DNA of 64,000 nt from PALSA-600 sp037142875 (GTDB lineage: Bacteria > Actinomycetota > Thermoleophilia > Gaiellales > Gaiellaceae): NCBI GenBank assembly GCA_037142875.1, contig JBAWZV010000001.1, positions 434,001-498,000 of the forward strand, in the 5' to 3' direction. The notes beneath the pieces are model-generated. The model was not told the DNA's origin, searched no databases, and worked only from the letters and a program-made list of their open reading frames with translations. Position 1 is the stretch's first letter. The number at the start of each line of letters is the position of its first letter. The translations under genes were made by a program, and so were the position numbers. Positions 8,846 through 16,738 of the stretch are shown here, one piece after another.

Positions 8846-9778
8846 GTGGTGCCGATCTACCTGACCGAAGGCGACGTGAGCTCGCTCCTGACGACCGCCG
8901 ATGCTGTGACTGCTGTCGAGGAGTCGTTCCGGCGCCTCGCCCGCGGCGACGTCGACAACCGACCCCGGGAGCGGTTGGCCCTCCCGGACGGCGTGTTCGC
9001 CGTGATGGCGTGTGTCGATACGGAGCTTGGCTTCGCGGGTCTGAAGTCGTACGCCTGGCTCGGCGGCGGAACCCCGTTTGTCGTCCTGCTCTTCTCGATC
9101 GAGCACGCGCGGCTCGAGGCAGTGATCGAGGCCGATCGGCTCGGGCAGATGAGGACCGGTGCAGCCTCGGGCGTCGCGGCGAAGTACCTCGCCCGGGAAG
9201 ACGCTCGGAGTCTCGGCGTGATCGGCTGCGGGTGGCAGGCGGCGTCCCAGATCGCATCGATTCGCGCCGCTCTCCCCGCGATCGAGGAGGTCGTCGTCTA
9301 CTGCCGGAACGCGGCGGTGCTGGAGGAGTTCTGCGCCACCCACGGCTGCGAGCCCGCCGAGTCGCACCGTGACGCAGCGGCACATGACATCGTCGTCACC
9401 GTCACGACGTCGAAGGATCCGGTACTCAGAGGCGAGTGGCTCTCCGAAGGCGCGCTCGTGTGCGCGGTCGGAGCGAACGAGCCCTCCCGACGGGAGCTCG
9501 ACAACGCGGTCCTCGAACGTGCCGCGTTCGTCTGCTGCGACTCACGGGAGCAGTCCCGGATCGAGTCGGGCGATCTGATCGAGCCGGTTCTGCGCGGCGT
9601 GCTCGACTGGCTCGAGGTTCACGAGTTGCAGGAGGTCGTCTCCGGTGAGGTTCAGGGCCGCGCCGCACCCGAGGACATCGTGCTGTTCAAGTCGAACGGC
9701 CTTGCTGCCTGGGATCTTGCCGTGGCGGCACGGGTGGTCGAGCTCGCCCGCGCAGCGGGTGTCGGGCGCGAGCTCTAG
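8846..9778 (+). CDS. ornithine cyclodeaminase / mu-crystallin family dehydrogenase
   Basis: 310 residues. The N-terminal part has YLTEGDVSSLLT and RPRERL near residue 41, and a DRLGQMRTGAASGVAAKYLA helix. The Rossmann fold starts at LGVIGCGWQAASQ (about residues 128-140), whose GxGxQA binds NAD(P). Family members include ornithine cyclodeaminase, alanine dehydrogenase, delta-1-pyrroline-2-carboxylate reductase and ketimine reductases. Which of these applies is not clear, because diagnostic active-site residues cannot be assigned by eye. Two GTG codons in tandem (8846, 8849) may start it. Its stop shares CTAG with the convergent small gene. Confidence 0.85.
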   Translation: MVPIYLTEGDVSSLLTTADAVTAVEESFRRLARGDVDNRPRERLALPDGVFAVMACVDTELGFAGLKSYAWLGGGTPFVVLLFSIEHARLEAVIEADRLGQMRTGAASGVAAKYLAREDARSLGVIGCGWQAASQIASIRAALPAIEEVVVYCRNAAVLEEFCATHGCEPAESHRDAAAHDIVVTVTTSKDPVLRGEWLSEGALVCAVGANEPSRRELDNAVLERAAFVCCDSREQSRIESGDLIEPVLRGVLDWLEVHELQEVVSGEVQGRAAPEDIVLFKSNGLAAWDLAVAARVVELARAAGVGREL

Positions 9779-10017
9779 CTCGACGCGCCGTGGTGCGCGG
9801 CAATCACGTCGTCGCCGACGGCGTGGATCACTTCGGGGCGATCGAGGATCTGCGCGACCTGCTCGGCCGAGACCCGGTTCGTGACGTAGTCGTCCTGAAG
9901 GATCTCGGTGAGCGTCCGCCCCTGATGATGCTCGCGGATGACGTGCTCGGCCACGACGTCCTCTGCGCCGGGGCGCTTGGTGAGGAACGAGAAGAGATTG
10001 CCGAAGAAGCTCGCCAT
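9775..10017 (-). CDS. small conserved-looking cytosolic protein, unknown function
   Basis: 80 residues beginning with a short hydrophobic MASFFGNLFSFL stretch, followed by a helical soluble part (GAEDVVAEHVIREHHQGRTLTEILQDDYV). I do not recognise a family. The segment TLTEILQDDYVTNRVSAEQVAQILDRPEVI looks like a helix-turn-helix-sized helical pair, but this is not evidence of DNA binding. The ATG at 10017 is eight bases after TAGAAT. The next gene upstream on the same strand is the DtxR-type regulator, which ends 12 bases before it, so the two may be read together. Confidence 0.6.
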   Translation of the reverse strand: MASFFGNLFSFLTKRPGAEDVVAEHVIREHHQGRTLTEILQDDYVTNRVSAEQVAQILDRPEVIHAVGDDVIAAHHGASS

Positions 10018-10025
10018 CGCTGCGG

Positions 10026-10031
10026 ATTCTA
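10026..10031 (-). promoter_or_regulatory. -10-like box TAGAAT for the small gene at 9775-10017
   Basis: TAGAAT on the minus strand, eight bases before the ATG at 10017; it overlaps the stop of the DtxR-like gene. Confidence 0.35.
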
Positions 10032-10535
10032 CTGCGAAGTGCGCGGAGGTCGCCTCGGGGAACGTGCGGAGCCGCCCGTGCCGGTGTCCGCACGGTCGCC
10101 GGGCTCCACCGGCCACTCGAGGTTCGCGTCGGGAATCGGGTCACCGTGGGGGTCGTGCGTCGGGAAGCCGAGTGCCCGGTCGATCCGCTCCTCCAGCTCC
10201 TCGGAGATGACGTGCTCGAGCCGGTCGGCCTCGTCGTGGACGTCCTTCAGGTCGAGTCCGAGGGTGCGCGCGAGGTAGAGCTCGAGCAGCCGGTGATGGC
10301 GGATCACCTCGAGCGCGATCCGTTCGCCCGCCACAGTCAGCCGGGCACCGCGGTAGGGCGCGTGCTCGAGGAGGCCGATCGCGTCGAGCTTCTTGACCAT
10401 GGCCGAGGCGGAGGCGGCCGAGACGCCCTGGTCGCGGGCGATTGCCGTGATCGTCACCCGGTCCCCGCCGTACTGGAGCTTGTAGATGCCCTTGAGGTAA
10501 TCCTGGATGGCGACGGAGATCCCCGGCTTCGTCAT
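10029..10535 (-). CDS. DtxR/MntR-family metal-dependent transcriptional regulator
   Basis: 168 residues. Residues 1-70 are a winged helix (DYLKGIYKLQ, then TITAIARDQGVSAASASAMVKKL as the recognition region). The dimerisation and metal-binding part follows: HHRLLELYLARTLG, HDEADRLEHVISEELEERID, and the typical DPHGDPIP. The C-terminal SH3/FeoA-like domain of full-length DtxR is missing; instead there is a short Arg/Pro-rich tail. This is the length of MntR-type or short IdeR-type proteins that sense Mn(II) or Fe(II). The ATG is seven bases after TACTCT, and the gene is divergent from mqnD with only 35 bases between them. Confidence 0.88.
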   Translation of the reverse strand: MTKPGISVAIQDYLKGIYKLQYGGDRVTITAIARDQGVSAASASAMVKKLDAIGLLEHAPYRGARLTVAGERIALEVIRHHRLLELYLARTLGLDLKDVHDEADRLEHVISEELEERIDRALGFPTHDPHGDPIPDANLEWPVEPGDRADTGTGGSARSPRRPPRTSQ

Positions 10536-10542
10536 CGCTGCG

Positions 10543-10548
10543 AGAGTA
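10543..10548 (-). promoter_or_regulatory. -10-like box TACTCT for the DtxR-type regulator
   Basis: TACTCT on the minus strand, seven bases before the ATG at 10535. Confidence 0.4.
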
Positions 10549-10558
10549 ACGAGGTTGG

Positions 10559-10564
10559 TAGCTT
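10559..10564 (+). promoter_or_regulatory. -10-like box TAGCTT for mqnD
   Basis: TAGCTT lies six bases before the ATG at 10571. The divergent promoters of the DtxR-type gene and mqnD are back to back in 35 bases. Confidence 0.4.
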
Positions 10565-10570
10565 GGCGCG

Positions 10571-11380
10571 ATGCGCATTCGGGTCGGACACAGTGCGGAC
10601 CCCGACGACGCGTTCATGTTCTGGGCGCTCGAGGCGGGAGTCGTCGACACGCGGGGGCTCGAGTTCGAGCAGGTTGTCTCCGACATCGAGACGCTCAACC
10701 AGTGGGCTCTCGAGGGCAAGCTGGAGGTCACGGCGATCTCGATGGGGGCCTACCCGGCGGTCGCCGACCGCTACCTCCTGCTGCCGCACGGAGCGTCGAT
10801 GGGGTTCGGCTACGGGCCGATCGTCGTCACGCGGGAGCCGGTCGGGATCGAGGCGCTTGGTGACCTCGAGATCGTCATCCCCGGTCGCCTGACCACGGCC
10901 TACCTGGCGCTGCGTCTCGCGCTCGGCCAGGAGACGCCCGTGCGGGAGCTGCCCTTCGACGAGATCCTCGACGAGGTCGCTTCGGGCCGCGCCGACGCTG
11001 GTCTCCTGATCCACGAGGGCCAGCTCACCTATGCCGCCTCGGGACTGCATCGCGCTCTCGACCTCGGCGTCTGGTGGCAGCAGGAGACAGGTCTGCCGCT
11101 TCCGCTCGGGGTGAACACTGCGCGGCGCGACCTCGGTGAGCGGCTCGGCGACGTCTCTGCGGTTCTCGGTGAGGCGATCCGGGCCGGCCTCGAACGGCGT
11201 GACGAGGCGCTCGCGTACGCCGAGGGCTTCGGGCGCGGCATCGACCGGGAGACGGCCGACCGGTTCGTCGCGATGTACGTGAACGAGCTGACCGTCGACT
11301 ACGGCGACACCGGGCGCCGCGCGGTCGACGAACTCCTCCGCCGGTCGGGCTCTGCTGTTCTCGCCGAGTACGCCGGCTGA
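10571..11380 (+). CDS. mqnD: 1,4-dihydroxy-6-naphthoate synthase MqnD
   Basis: 269 residues, a periplasmic-binding-protein-like fold without signal peptide. The start RVGHSADPDDAFMFWAL, the LEFEQVVSDIETLNQ segment and the ALEGKLEVTAISMGAYP motif are typical of MqnD; a LLIHEGQLTY stretch near residue 145 carries the conserved His. MqnD converts cyclic dehypoxanthine futalosine to 1,4-dihydroxy-6-naphthoate in the futalosine route to menaquinone. The partner genes mqnE, mqnA and mqnC lie about 36 kb away at 46.4-49.4 kb. It is followed on the same strand by the M20 hydrolase after 27 bases. Confidence 0.9.
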   Translation: MRIRVGHSADPDDAFMFWALEAGVVDTRGLEFEQVVSDIETLNQWALEGKLEVTAISMGAYPAVADRYLLLPHGASMGFGYGPIVVTREPVGIEALGDLEIVIPGRLTTAYLALRLALGQETPVRELPFDEILDEVASGRADAGLLIHEGQLTYAASGLHRALDLGVWWQQETGLPLPLGVNTARRDLGERLGDVSAVLGEAIRAGLERRDEALAYAEGFGRGIDRETADRFVAMYVNELTVDYGDTGRRAVDELLRRSGSAVLAEYAG

Positions 11381-11407
11381 CCCGCCTGTCGTGCAGGAGA
11401 TGCCACG

Positions 11408-12388
11408 GTGAGCACGGTCGTCTCGCGCCTAGAGGAGCTCTACGCGATCGGCGCAACGCGGATCGGCTACTCGGTCGAGGAGGACGCCGCCCACGAGCTC
11501 GCAGCTGGCTGGATGCGCGCGGCCGGACTGGAGGTCAGCGTCGATGCAGCAGGCAACACCTACGGCACGCGCGGTGATGGACGGATCTGGACAGGCTCGC
11601 ACCTCGACAGCGTTCCGGGCGGCGGCCGGTTCGACGGCGCACTCGGTGTCGTCGCCGGCATCGAAGCGGCGCTGCGCAGCGATGTCCCGCTGACGGTCGT
11701 TGCCTTTCGCGACGAGGAGCGTGGCTGTGCCGGAAGCCGAGCCTGCGTCGCGGCCGGAACGCTTCCGGCCGCGTTCGTCGAGCTTCACATCGAGCAAGGA
11801 CCCGTGCTCGATCGGCTGGACGTGCCGCTCGGGATCGTCACGGCCATCGCGGGCCAGGCGCGCGGGGAGGTCGTCTTCGCCGGACGCGCCGACCACGCCG
11901 GCACGACGCCCATGGATGCCCGTGACGATGCGCTCGCGAAGGCGGCAGCCTTCGTCCTCCACGTCCAGGCGTCAGCCGGCCCCTACACGGTTGCCACCGT
12001 TGGGCAGCTCGAGGTCGAGCCGGGAGCGGGCAACGTCGTCCCCGGCCGCGCCGTGGCGACGGTCGAGGCGCGAGCGGCCCGTCTCGACGACCTCGATGAT
12101 CTCATCCAGACGATCGGGTTCACCCCGCACTACCGAACCGTTCCGGTCGCGATGGGGGGCGAGCCATTCACTGCGCTGCGAGCCGAGCTCCCGGGCGTGC
12201 CCGAGCTCGTCTCCGGGGCCGGCCACGATGCAGGGATCCTCGCTGCCGCAGGCGTCCCCACCGCGATGCTCTTCGTGCGTAGCCGAAACGGTGGCATCAG
12301 CCACTCACGCGACGAACTGTCGAGCGCCGAGGACATCGAACTCGCCGTCGCCGCTCTCGCAAGGACGCTGGCTAGGATCGCGCGATGA
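11408..12388 (+). CDS. M20-family amidohydrolase (allantoate amidohydrolase / N-carbamoyl amino acid hydrolase type)
   Basis: 326 residues. Metal-site motifs of the AllC/HyuC group are all visible: TGSHLDSVPGGGRFDG (His and Asp ligands), RDEERG (Glu pair), ELHIEQGPVL (His), GRADHAGTTPMDAR, SGAGHDA and a final GISHSRDE (His). The protein is about 80 residues shorter than typical members; the helical stretch normally found between the Glu pair and ELHIEQG is mostly gone. Allantoate hydrolysis to ureidoglycine would fit the purine locus a few kilobases downstream, but hydantoin-pathway substrates are equally possible. A CAGGAG ribosome site precedes the GTG start. Confidence 0.8.
   Translation: MSTVVSRLEELYAIGATRIGYSVEEDAAHELAAGWMRAAGLEVSVDAAGNTYGTRGDGRIWTGSHLDSVPGGGRFDGALGVVAGIEAALRSDVPLTVVAFRDEERGCAGSRACVAAGTLPAAFVELHIEQGPVLDRLDVPLGIVTAIAGQARGEVVFAGRADHAGTTPMDARDDALAKAAAFVLHVQASAGPYTVATVGQLEVEPGAGNVVPGRAVATVEARAARLDDLDDLIQTIGFTPHYRTVPVAMGGEPFTALRAELPGVPELVSGAGHDAGILAAAGVPTAMLFVRSRNGGISHSRDELSSAEDIELAVAALARTLARIAR
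12373..12378 (+). promoter_or_regulatory. -10-like box TAGGAT for the phosphoribosyltransferase gene
   Basis: TAGGAT lies six bases before the ATG at 12385, inside the end of the M20 gene. It suggests an internal leaderless transcript in addition to read-through. Confidence 0.4.
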
Positions 12389-12876
12389 CGATCCGCCGAG
12401 AGGTGATGACCTGGCATGACCTCGGGACAGGGTCACGCGATCTCGCCGCGCAGGTCGTTCGCGACGGCTACCGGCCGGACATCATCCTCGCGCTCGCCCG
12501 CGGCGGCCTCCCGCTTGCCGGCGCGCTCTCCTACGCACTCGACGTCAAGAACACGTTCACGATGAACGTCGAGTTCTATACCGGGATCGACCAGCGACTT
12601 GAGATGCCCATGATCCTGCCGCCGGTCCCCGACCTGATCGACTTCGCCGAGACCCGGGTGCTGGTCGCAGACGACGTTGCCGACACCGGCATGACCCTCG
12701 AGCACATCAAGGCGTTTCTCGGTGGGCGGGTCGCCGAGGTGCGACACGCCGTGCTCTACGAGAAGCCGCGCTCGGTCGTGAAGTGCGAGTACGTCTGGCG
12801 CCGGACAGACGACTGGATCGTCTTCCCGTGGAGCGCCGACGACCCCGTGACCGACGAGTCGCTGGCCGCGAACTGA
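12385..12876 (+). CDS. purine-type phosphoribosyltransferase
   Basis: 163 residues with the type I phosphoribosyltransferase fold. The PRPP-binding loop VLVADDVADTGMTL is near residues 92-105 and an ALARGGLPLAGALSYAL segment is near residue 34. A C-terminal WIVFPWSADD segment resembles the purine-specificity hood of xanthine-guanine or hypoxanthine phosphoribosyltransferases. It should join a purine base to PRPP in the cytoplasm. The exact base is not predictable. It overlaps the M20 gene by four bases and precedes the purine transporter operon. It could salvage bases imported by that transporter, or hypoxanthine/adenine released in menaquinone synthesis; both are inference. Confidence 0.85.
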   Translation: MTIRREVMTWHDLGTGSRDLAAQVVRDGYRPDIILALARGGLPLAGALSYALDVKNTFTMNVEFYTGIDQRLEMPMILPPVPDLIDFAETRVLVADDVADTGMTLEHIKAFLGGRVAEVRHAVLYEKPRSVVKCEYVWRRTDDWIVFPWSADDPVTDESLAAN

Positions 12877-12904
12877 CCACCTGGTCGGGGAGCGAGCTAT
12901 CTCG

Positions 12905-12910
12905 TATAGT
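12905..12910 (+). promoter_or_regulatory. -10 box TATAGT for the BMP transporter operon
   Basis: TATAGT with a weak TGGTCG at 12882-12887 as a 17-base-spaced -35. The start site would fall near 12917, giving a leader of about 40 bases that contains the GAGAGGAG ribosome site. Confidence 0.5.
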
Positions 12911-12955
12911 CGGGATCGCCCACGGCAGCCCCGCACGTTCGACGAGAGGAGCATT

Positions 12956-14056
12956 TTGACCAAGAGGAAATTTGCGCTCGCAGCGCTCCTGCTGACCACG
13001 ATGGCGACGGTGGTTTCGCTCGTCGTCACGGCCACAGGTTCTGCGAATCACAGCAGCACGTTCAAGGCCGCATGGATCTACGTCGGCCCGCACAACGACG
13101 GCGGCTGGTCGCAGGCGCACGACGCCGGCCGGCTCTACGTCCAGAAGCAGCTCGGCTCCAAGGTCGTCACGACCTACAAGGAGAGCGTCCCGGAAGGGCC
13201 GCAGGTCACCCAGGTGATCGAGAGCCTGATCAAGGACGGCAACTCGATCATCTTCGCCACGTCGTTCGGATACCAGGATCAGATGGTCGCCGAGGCGGCC
13301 AAGCACCCGGACGTGAAGTTCGAGATGGCGACGGGCTACAAGACGTCGAAGAACATGGCCGTGTACTACGGCGCCGGTGAGGACGGGATCTACCTGTCCG
13401 GCATGGCGGCAGGAGCAGCCAGCAAGAACGGCGTCGTCGGTTACGTCGTCCCGTTCGCGATTCCGGAGGTGATCCGGCACGCGAACGCGTTTGCCCTCGG
13501 CGTTCAGGCCACCCATCCGGGTGCGACCGTGAAGGTCGTCTGGACGAACTCGTGGTTCTCTCCCGCGACCGAGAAGAAGGCGGCAGAGAGCCTCAAGGCT
13601 GCCGGCGCCGACGTCATCGGTCAGAACGTCGACAGCCCCGCTGCCGGCCAGTACGCCGAGAGCGCGAGCCTTCCGTGGGTCGGATACGACTCGAACTCGC
13701 AGAAGTTCGCACCGAAGCAGTGGCTGACCGCTGCGACGTACAACTGGGGCCCGTACTACCTCTCCCGCGTGAAGGCGACGATGGCGGGCACCTGGAAGAC
13801 CGGCTCGTACTACGGATCGCTGCAGGACGGCTTCGTCCAGCTTGCCCCGTTCGGCCCGTCTGTGAGCTCCTCGACGAAGGCGGCGATCGCTGCGAAGCTG
13901 GCGGCGCTCAAGAGCGGCAAGTTCTTCGAGTTCGCTGGCCCGATCTACAGCCAGGACGGCAAGCTCGCCGTTGCGGCAGGGAAGAAGCTGAGCCTGTCCG
14001 ATCTGATGTCGATCGACTGGTTTGTCAAGGGAGTCGTCGGAAGCGCGAAGGGCTAG
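12956..14056 (+). CDS. BMP-family substrate-binding protein of a purine/nucleoside ABC transporter
   Basis: 366 residues. An N-terminal signal peptide (MTKRKFALAALLLTTMATVV and onward) ends near residue 31 at ATGSANH; there is no lipobox Cys, so it is a secreted rather than lipid-anchored form. The mature part begins with FKAAWIYVGPHNDGGWSQAHDAGR, the basic membrane protein (PnrA/Med-like) signature, with an aromatic at the purine-stacking position. Known members bind nucleosides, purines or urate. A TTG start at 12956 follows a GAGAGGAG ribosome site. The ATPase and two permeases follow directly. A strong hairpin begins in the stop codon. Confidence 0.9.
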   Translation: MTKRKFALAALLLTTMATVVSLVVTATGSANHSSTFKAAWIYVGPHNDGGWSQAHDAGRLYVQKQLGSKVVTTYKESVPEGPQVTQVIESLIKDGNSIIFATSFGYQDQMVAEAAKHPDVKFEMATGYKTSKNMAVYYGAGEDGIYLSGMAAGAASKNGVVGYVVPFAIPEVIRHANAFALGVQATHPGATVKVVWTNSWFSPATEKKAAESLKAAGADVIGQNVDSPAAGQYAESASLPWVGYDSNSQKFAPKQWLTAATYNWGPYYLSRVKATMAGTWKTGSYYGSLQDGFVQLAPFGPSVSSSTKAAIAAKLAALKSGKFFEFAGPIYSQDGKLAVAAGKKLSLSDLMSIDWFVKGVVGSAKG

Positions 14057-14091
14057 GAGTCCCTGGGGGGCCTCCGGGCCCCCCGACTCCT
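14055..14091 (+). other. intercistronic hairpin between binding-protein and ATPase genes
   Basis: AGGAGTC at 14055-14061 pairs with GACTCCT at 14085-14091, and GGGGGGCC (14065-14072) pairs with GGCCCCCC (14077-14084), loop TCCG, three-base bulge. It starts inside the stop codon and ends nine bases before the next ATG. Such hairpins often stabilise the binding-protein part of an ABC operon mRNA or partly stop transcription. Confidence 0.7.
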
Positions 14092-14099
14092 TCCACCAT

Positions 14100-15626
14100 A
14101 TGCCGGCCGTCTCGCTTCGAGGAATCACCAAGCGGTTTCCCGGCGTCGTCGCGAATGACGGCGTTGACTTCGAGGCGGCCGAGGGTGAGGTGCACGCCCT
14201 CCTCGGCGAGAACGGAGCGGGCAAGAGCACGCTCTCGAACATCCTGACGGGCCTGTACCGGCCCGACGAGGGCGAGATCCGGCTGTACGGTGAGCCGGTC
14301 TCGTTCACCTCGCCACGCGACGCGCTCGACGCCGGTGTCTGCATGGTGCACCAGCACTTCCGGCTTGTCGCGCCGTTCACGGTCGCGGAGAACGTCATGC
14401 TCGGCGACCACCGCGGCGAGGGAGGCAAGTTCCTCGTCCACCCGCGGAACGTCGAGCGCCGGGTCGCCGAGCTGGGCGAGCGCTACCGCATTGCGGTTGA
14501 CCCCCGAGCCCGAATCTGGCAGCTGTCAATCGGTGAGCAGCAGCGTGTCGAGATCCTCAAGGCGCTCTACCGCGAGGCCAGGATCCTGATCCTGGATGAG
14601 CCGACCGCGGTCTTGACGCCGCAGGAGGCCGAGTCGCTCTTCGAGACACTTCGAGCGATGGCCGCGGAGGGCCGAACGGTGATCTTCATCTCCCACAAGC
14701 TGCACGAGGTCACCGCTGTCGCAAACCGCGTGACCGTGCTGCGCGGCGGGCGGACGGTCGCCACGACGGATATCGCCGAGGCGACACCCCAGTCGCTTGC
14801 CTCTCTCATGGTCGGACGCGAGGTCGATGTCTCGCGCCGGCAGCCGCGAGCCGGTGAGATCGGCGAGCCCGTGCTCGAGCTCGAGGATGTCTGTGCCGCG
14901 GGGGACCGAGGCGGCGACGCGCTGCACGGAATCACCCTCGACGTGCGCGCGGGCGAGATCATCGGCATCGCCGGCGTCGCGGGAAACGGCCAGCGGGAGC
15001 TCGCAGAGACGCTGACCGGCATGCGCGTGGCGACGCGCGGCGAGATCCGCGTCCACGGCAAGGTGCTGCGCGGCGGTGATCCGCGCGAGGCGATCCGGGC
15101 AGGCGTTGCGCACGTGCCGGAGGATCGACTCCGCACCGGTGTCGCCCCGAGCCTGAGCATCGCGTCGAACGTCGTGCTCAAGTCCTACCGAGGTGGTGCG
15201 GTCGGCCGCGGGCCCCTGCTGCGTCTCGGGCGCGTTCGTGAGCTCGCCGCCGAGCTGATCCAGCGGTACGACGTGAAGGCGGCCGGCCCACATGTCCCGG
15301 CGCGCCAGCTCTCGGGAGGGAACCTGCAGAAGGTCGTGCTCGGGCGCGAGTTCTCGAGCACGCCGAGCGTGCTCGTCGCTGCCTCACCGACGCGCGGCCT
15401 CGATGTCTCGGCGATCGAGACCGTCCATCGCTACCTGCGCGACGGGGCCTCGGCCGGCATGGGGATTCTCCTGATCAGCGAGGACCTCGACGAGATCCTC
15501 GCCCTCGCAGATCGCGTCGCCGTCATGTACGAGGGGCGGGTTGTCGGTGTTCTCGACGCGACGAGCGCGACCGTCGAGGAGCTTGGCCTCCTGATGGCCG
15601 GGGTCACGCCCGAGGTACCGGTGTGA
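14100..15626 (+). CDS. ABC transporter ATP-binding protein with two ATPase domains
   Basis: 508 residues with two ABC domains, as in sugar (RbsA) and BMP-linked nucleoside transporters. The first has Walker A GENGAGKST near residue 40, signature LSIGEQQRVEI and Walker B ILILDEPTAVL. The second has a degenerate Walker A (GVAGNGQRELAE), signature LSGGNLQKVVL and VLVAASPTRGLD, where the Walker B Asp is altered, so the second site may be less active. It drives uptake with the two permeases. I place the start at ATG 14100, which opens PAVSLRGITKRFPGV; a longer frame overlaps the previous gene. It overlaps the first permease by four bases. Confidence 0.92.
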   Translation: MPAVSLRGITKRFPGVVANDGVDFEAAEGEVHALLGENGAGKSTLSNILTGLYRPDEGEIRLYGEPVSFTSPRDALDAGVCMVHQHFRLVAPFTVAENVMLGDHRGEGGKFLVHPRNVERRVAELGERYRIAVDPRARIWQLSIGEQQRVEILKALYREARILILDEPTAVLTPQEAESLFETLRAMAAEGRTVIFISHKLHEVTAVANRVTVLRGGRTVATTDIAEATPQSLASLMVGREVDVSRRQPRAGEIGEPVLELEDVCAAGDRGGDALHGITLDVRAGEIIGIAGVAGNGQRELAETLTGMRVATRGEIRVHGKVLRGGDPREAIRAGVAHVPEDRLRTGVAPSLSIASNVVLKSYRGGAVGRGPLLRLGRVRELAAELIQRYDVKAAGPHVPARQLSGGNLQKVVLGREFSSTPSVLVAASPTRGLDVSAIETVHRYLRDGASAGMGILLISEDLDEILALADRVAVMYEGRVVGVLDATSATVEELGLLMAGVTPEVPV

Positions 15627-16738
15627 TCCGGATCGAACGTCGACTCGTCCAGCCCCGGTGGCTCGGCGTGGCCGTCCCGGTCGGCTCGATCGTCTTTGCC
15701 TTCGCCGCGATGACACTCGTCCTGCTTGCGACACATCACCCACCCCTTCATACCTTTGGCCGCTTACTGAGTGCGGGGTTCGGGTCGCGCGACTCGCTCG
15801 ACGCGACGTTCATCTCGGCCACGCCGCTGCTGTTCACCGGTCTCTGCGCCGCTGTCGCGTTTCGCATGGGGCTCTTCAACATTGGCGGTGAGGGGCAGCT
15901 CTACGCCGGGGCGATCCTCGGCGCCGGGGTCGCGCTGATGGCGTCGGGCGCGTCGACGATCGTCCAGATTCCACTGATGATCGTGGCGGGCGCTGCGGGC
16001 GGTGCCGCGTTTGCGCTGATCCCCGGGATCCTCCGGGCGTTTCTGAAGACGAACGAGATCATCGTGTCGCTGATGCTCAACTACGTCGGGGCGCTCGTTC
16101 TCAACTACCTGATCTTCGACTCGCTCTCCTACTGGCGTGATACCTCGACACCCGACGCGAAGGTCTTCCCGCAGGGCAAGCTCCTGCCTGACGCCGCGAC
16201 CTGGCCCGTGACCCACATCGCCGGCTTCGCGCTCCCGTTCGGCTTGCTCCTCGCCGTGGTGATCGCGGGAGCGGTGTGGGTTCTCTACACGCGCACACGG
16301 TTCGGCTTCGAGGTGCAGGTGATCGGCGACTCGCCGCGCGCCGCCTCGTACGCGGGGATGAGAACGCGACGGAAGATGCTCGCAGTGATGGCGCTGTCGG
16401 GCGGGATCGCCGGTGTCGGCGGCGCCAGCCAGGACGGGGACTTCCGCCACCTGCTCGACGCCCGCGGCCTCTCGCAAGCGGGCTACGGCTACGCCGGAAT
16501 CGTGATCGCGGCGCTTGCGCGCTACAACCCGTTCGCCGTGGTGCTCGTCGCCGTCCTGCTCGGCGGGCTCCAGAACGCCGGGTACACCCTGCAGAGTGTC
16601 GACTTCCCGTCCGGACTCGTCGGCGTGATGCAGGGGCTCATCCTGTTCAGCGCTCTCGGTGGGGAGCTGCTGATCCGCTACCGGCTGAGGCTCCCGCGCC
16701 GCGGCGCACGCGAGACCACGGCAGGGGCCGCCGCATGA
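15623..16738 (+). CDS. BMP-type ABC transporter permease 1
   Basis: 371 residues with about eight to ten transmembrane segments of the BPD_transp_2 type. The marker MGLFNIGGEGQLYAGAILGAG lies near residue 85 and a GLQNAGYTLQ segment near residue 312. The GTG start at 15623 overlaps the ATPase stop by four bases, and the stop overlaps the second permease start. With its neighbour it forms the membrane channel for the purine or nucleoside bound by the 12956-14056 protein. Confidence 0.92.
   Translation: MIRIERRLVQPRWLGVAVPVGSIVFAFAAMTLVLLATHHPPLHTFGRLLSAGFGSRDSLDATFISATPLLFTGLCAAVAFRMGLFNIGGEGQLYAGAILGAGVALMASGASTIVQIPLMIVAGAAGGAAFALIPGILRAFLKTNEIIVSLMLNYVGALVLNYLIFDSLSYWRDTSTPDAKVFPQGKLLPDAATWPVTHIAGFALPFGLLLAVVIAGAVWVLYTRTRFGFEVQVIGDSPRAASYAGMRTRRKMLAVMALSGGIAGVGGASQDGDFRHLLDARGLSQAGYGYAGIVIAALARYNPFAVVLVAVLLGGLQNAGYTLQSVDFPSGLVGVMQGLILFSALGGELLIRYRLRLPRRGARETTAGAAA

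Noticed and set aside
7859..9385. 508-codon frame on the minus strand over the GT-C-like and cyclodeaminase genes
   Set aside because: It runs partly in the wrong frame of one gene and antisense to the next; composition is Arg-rich with no recognisable domain.
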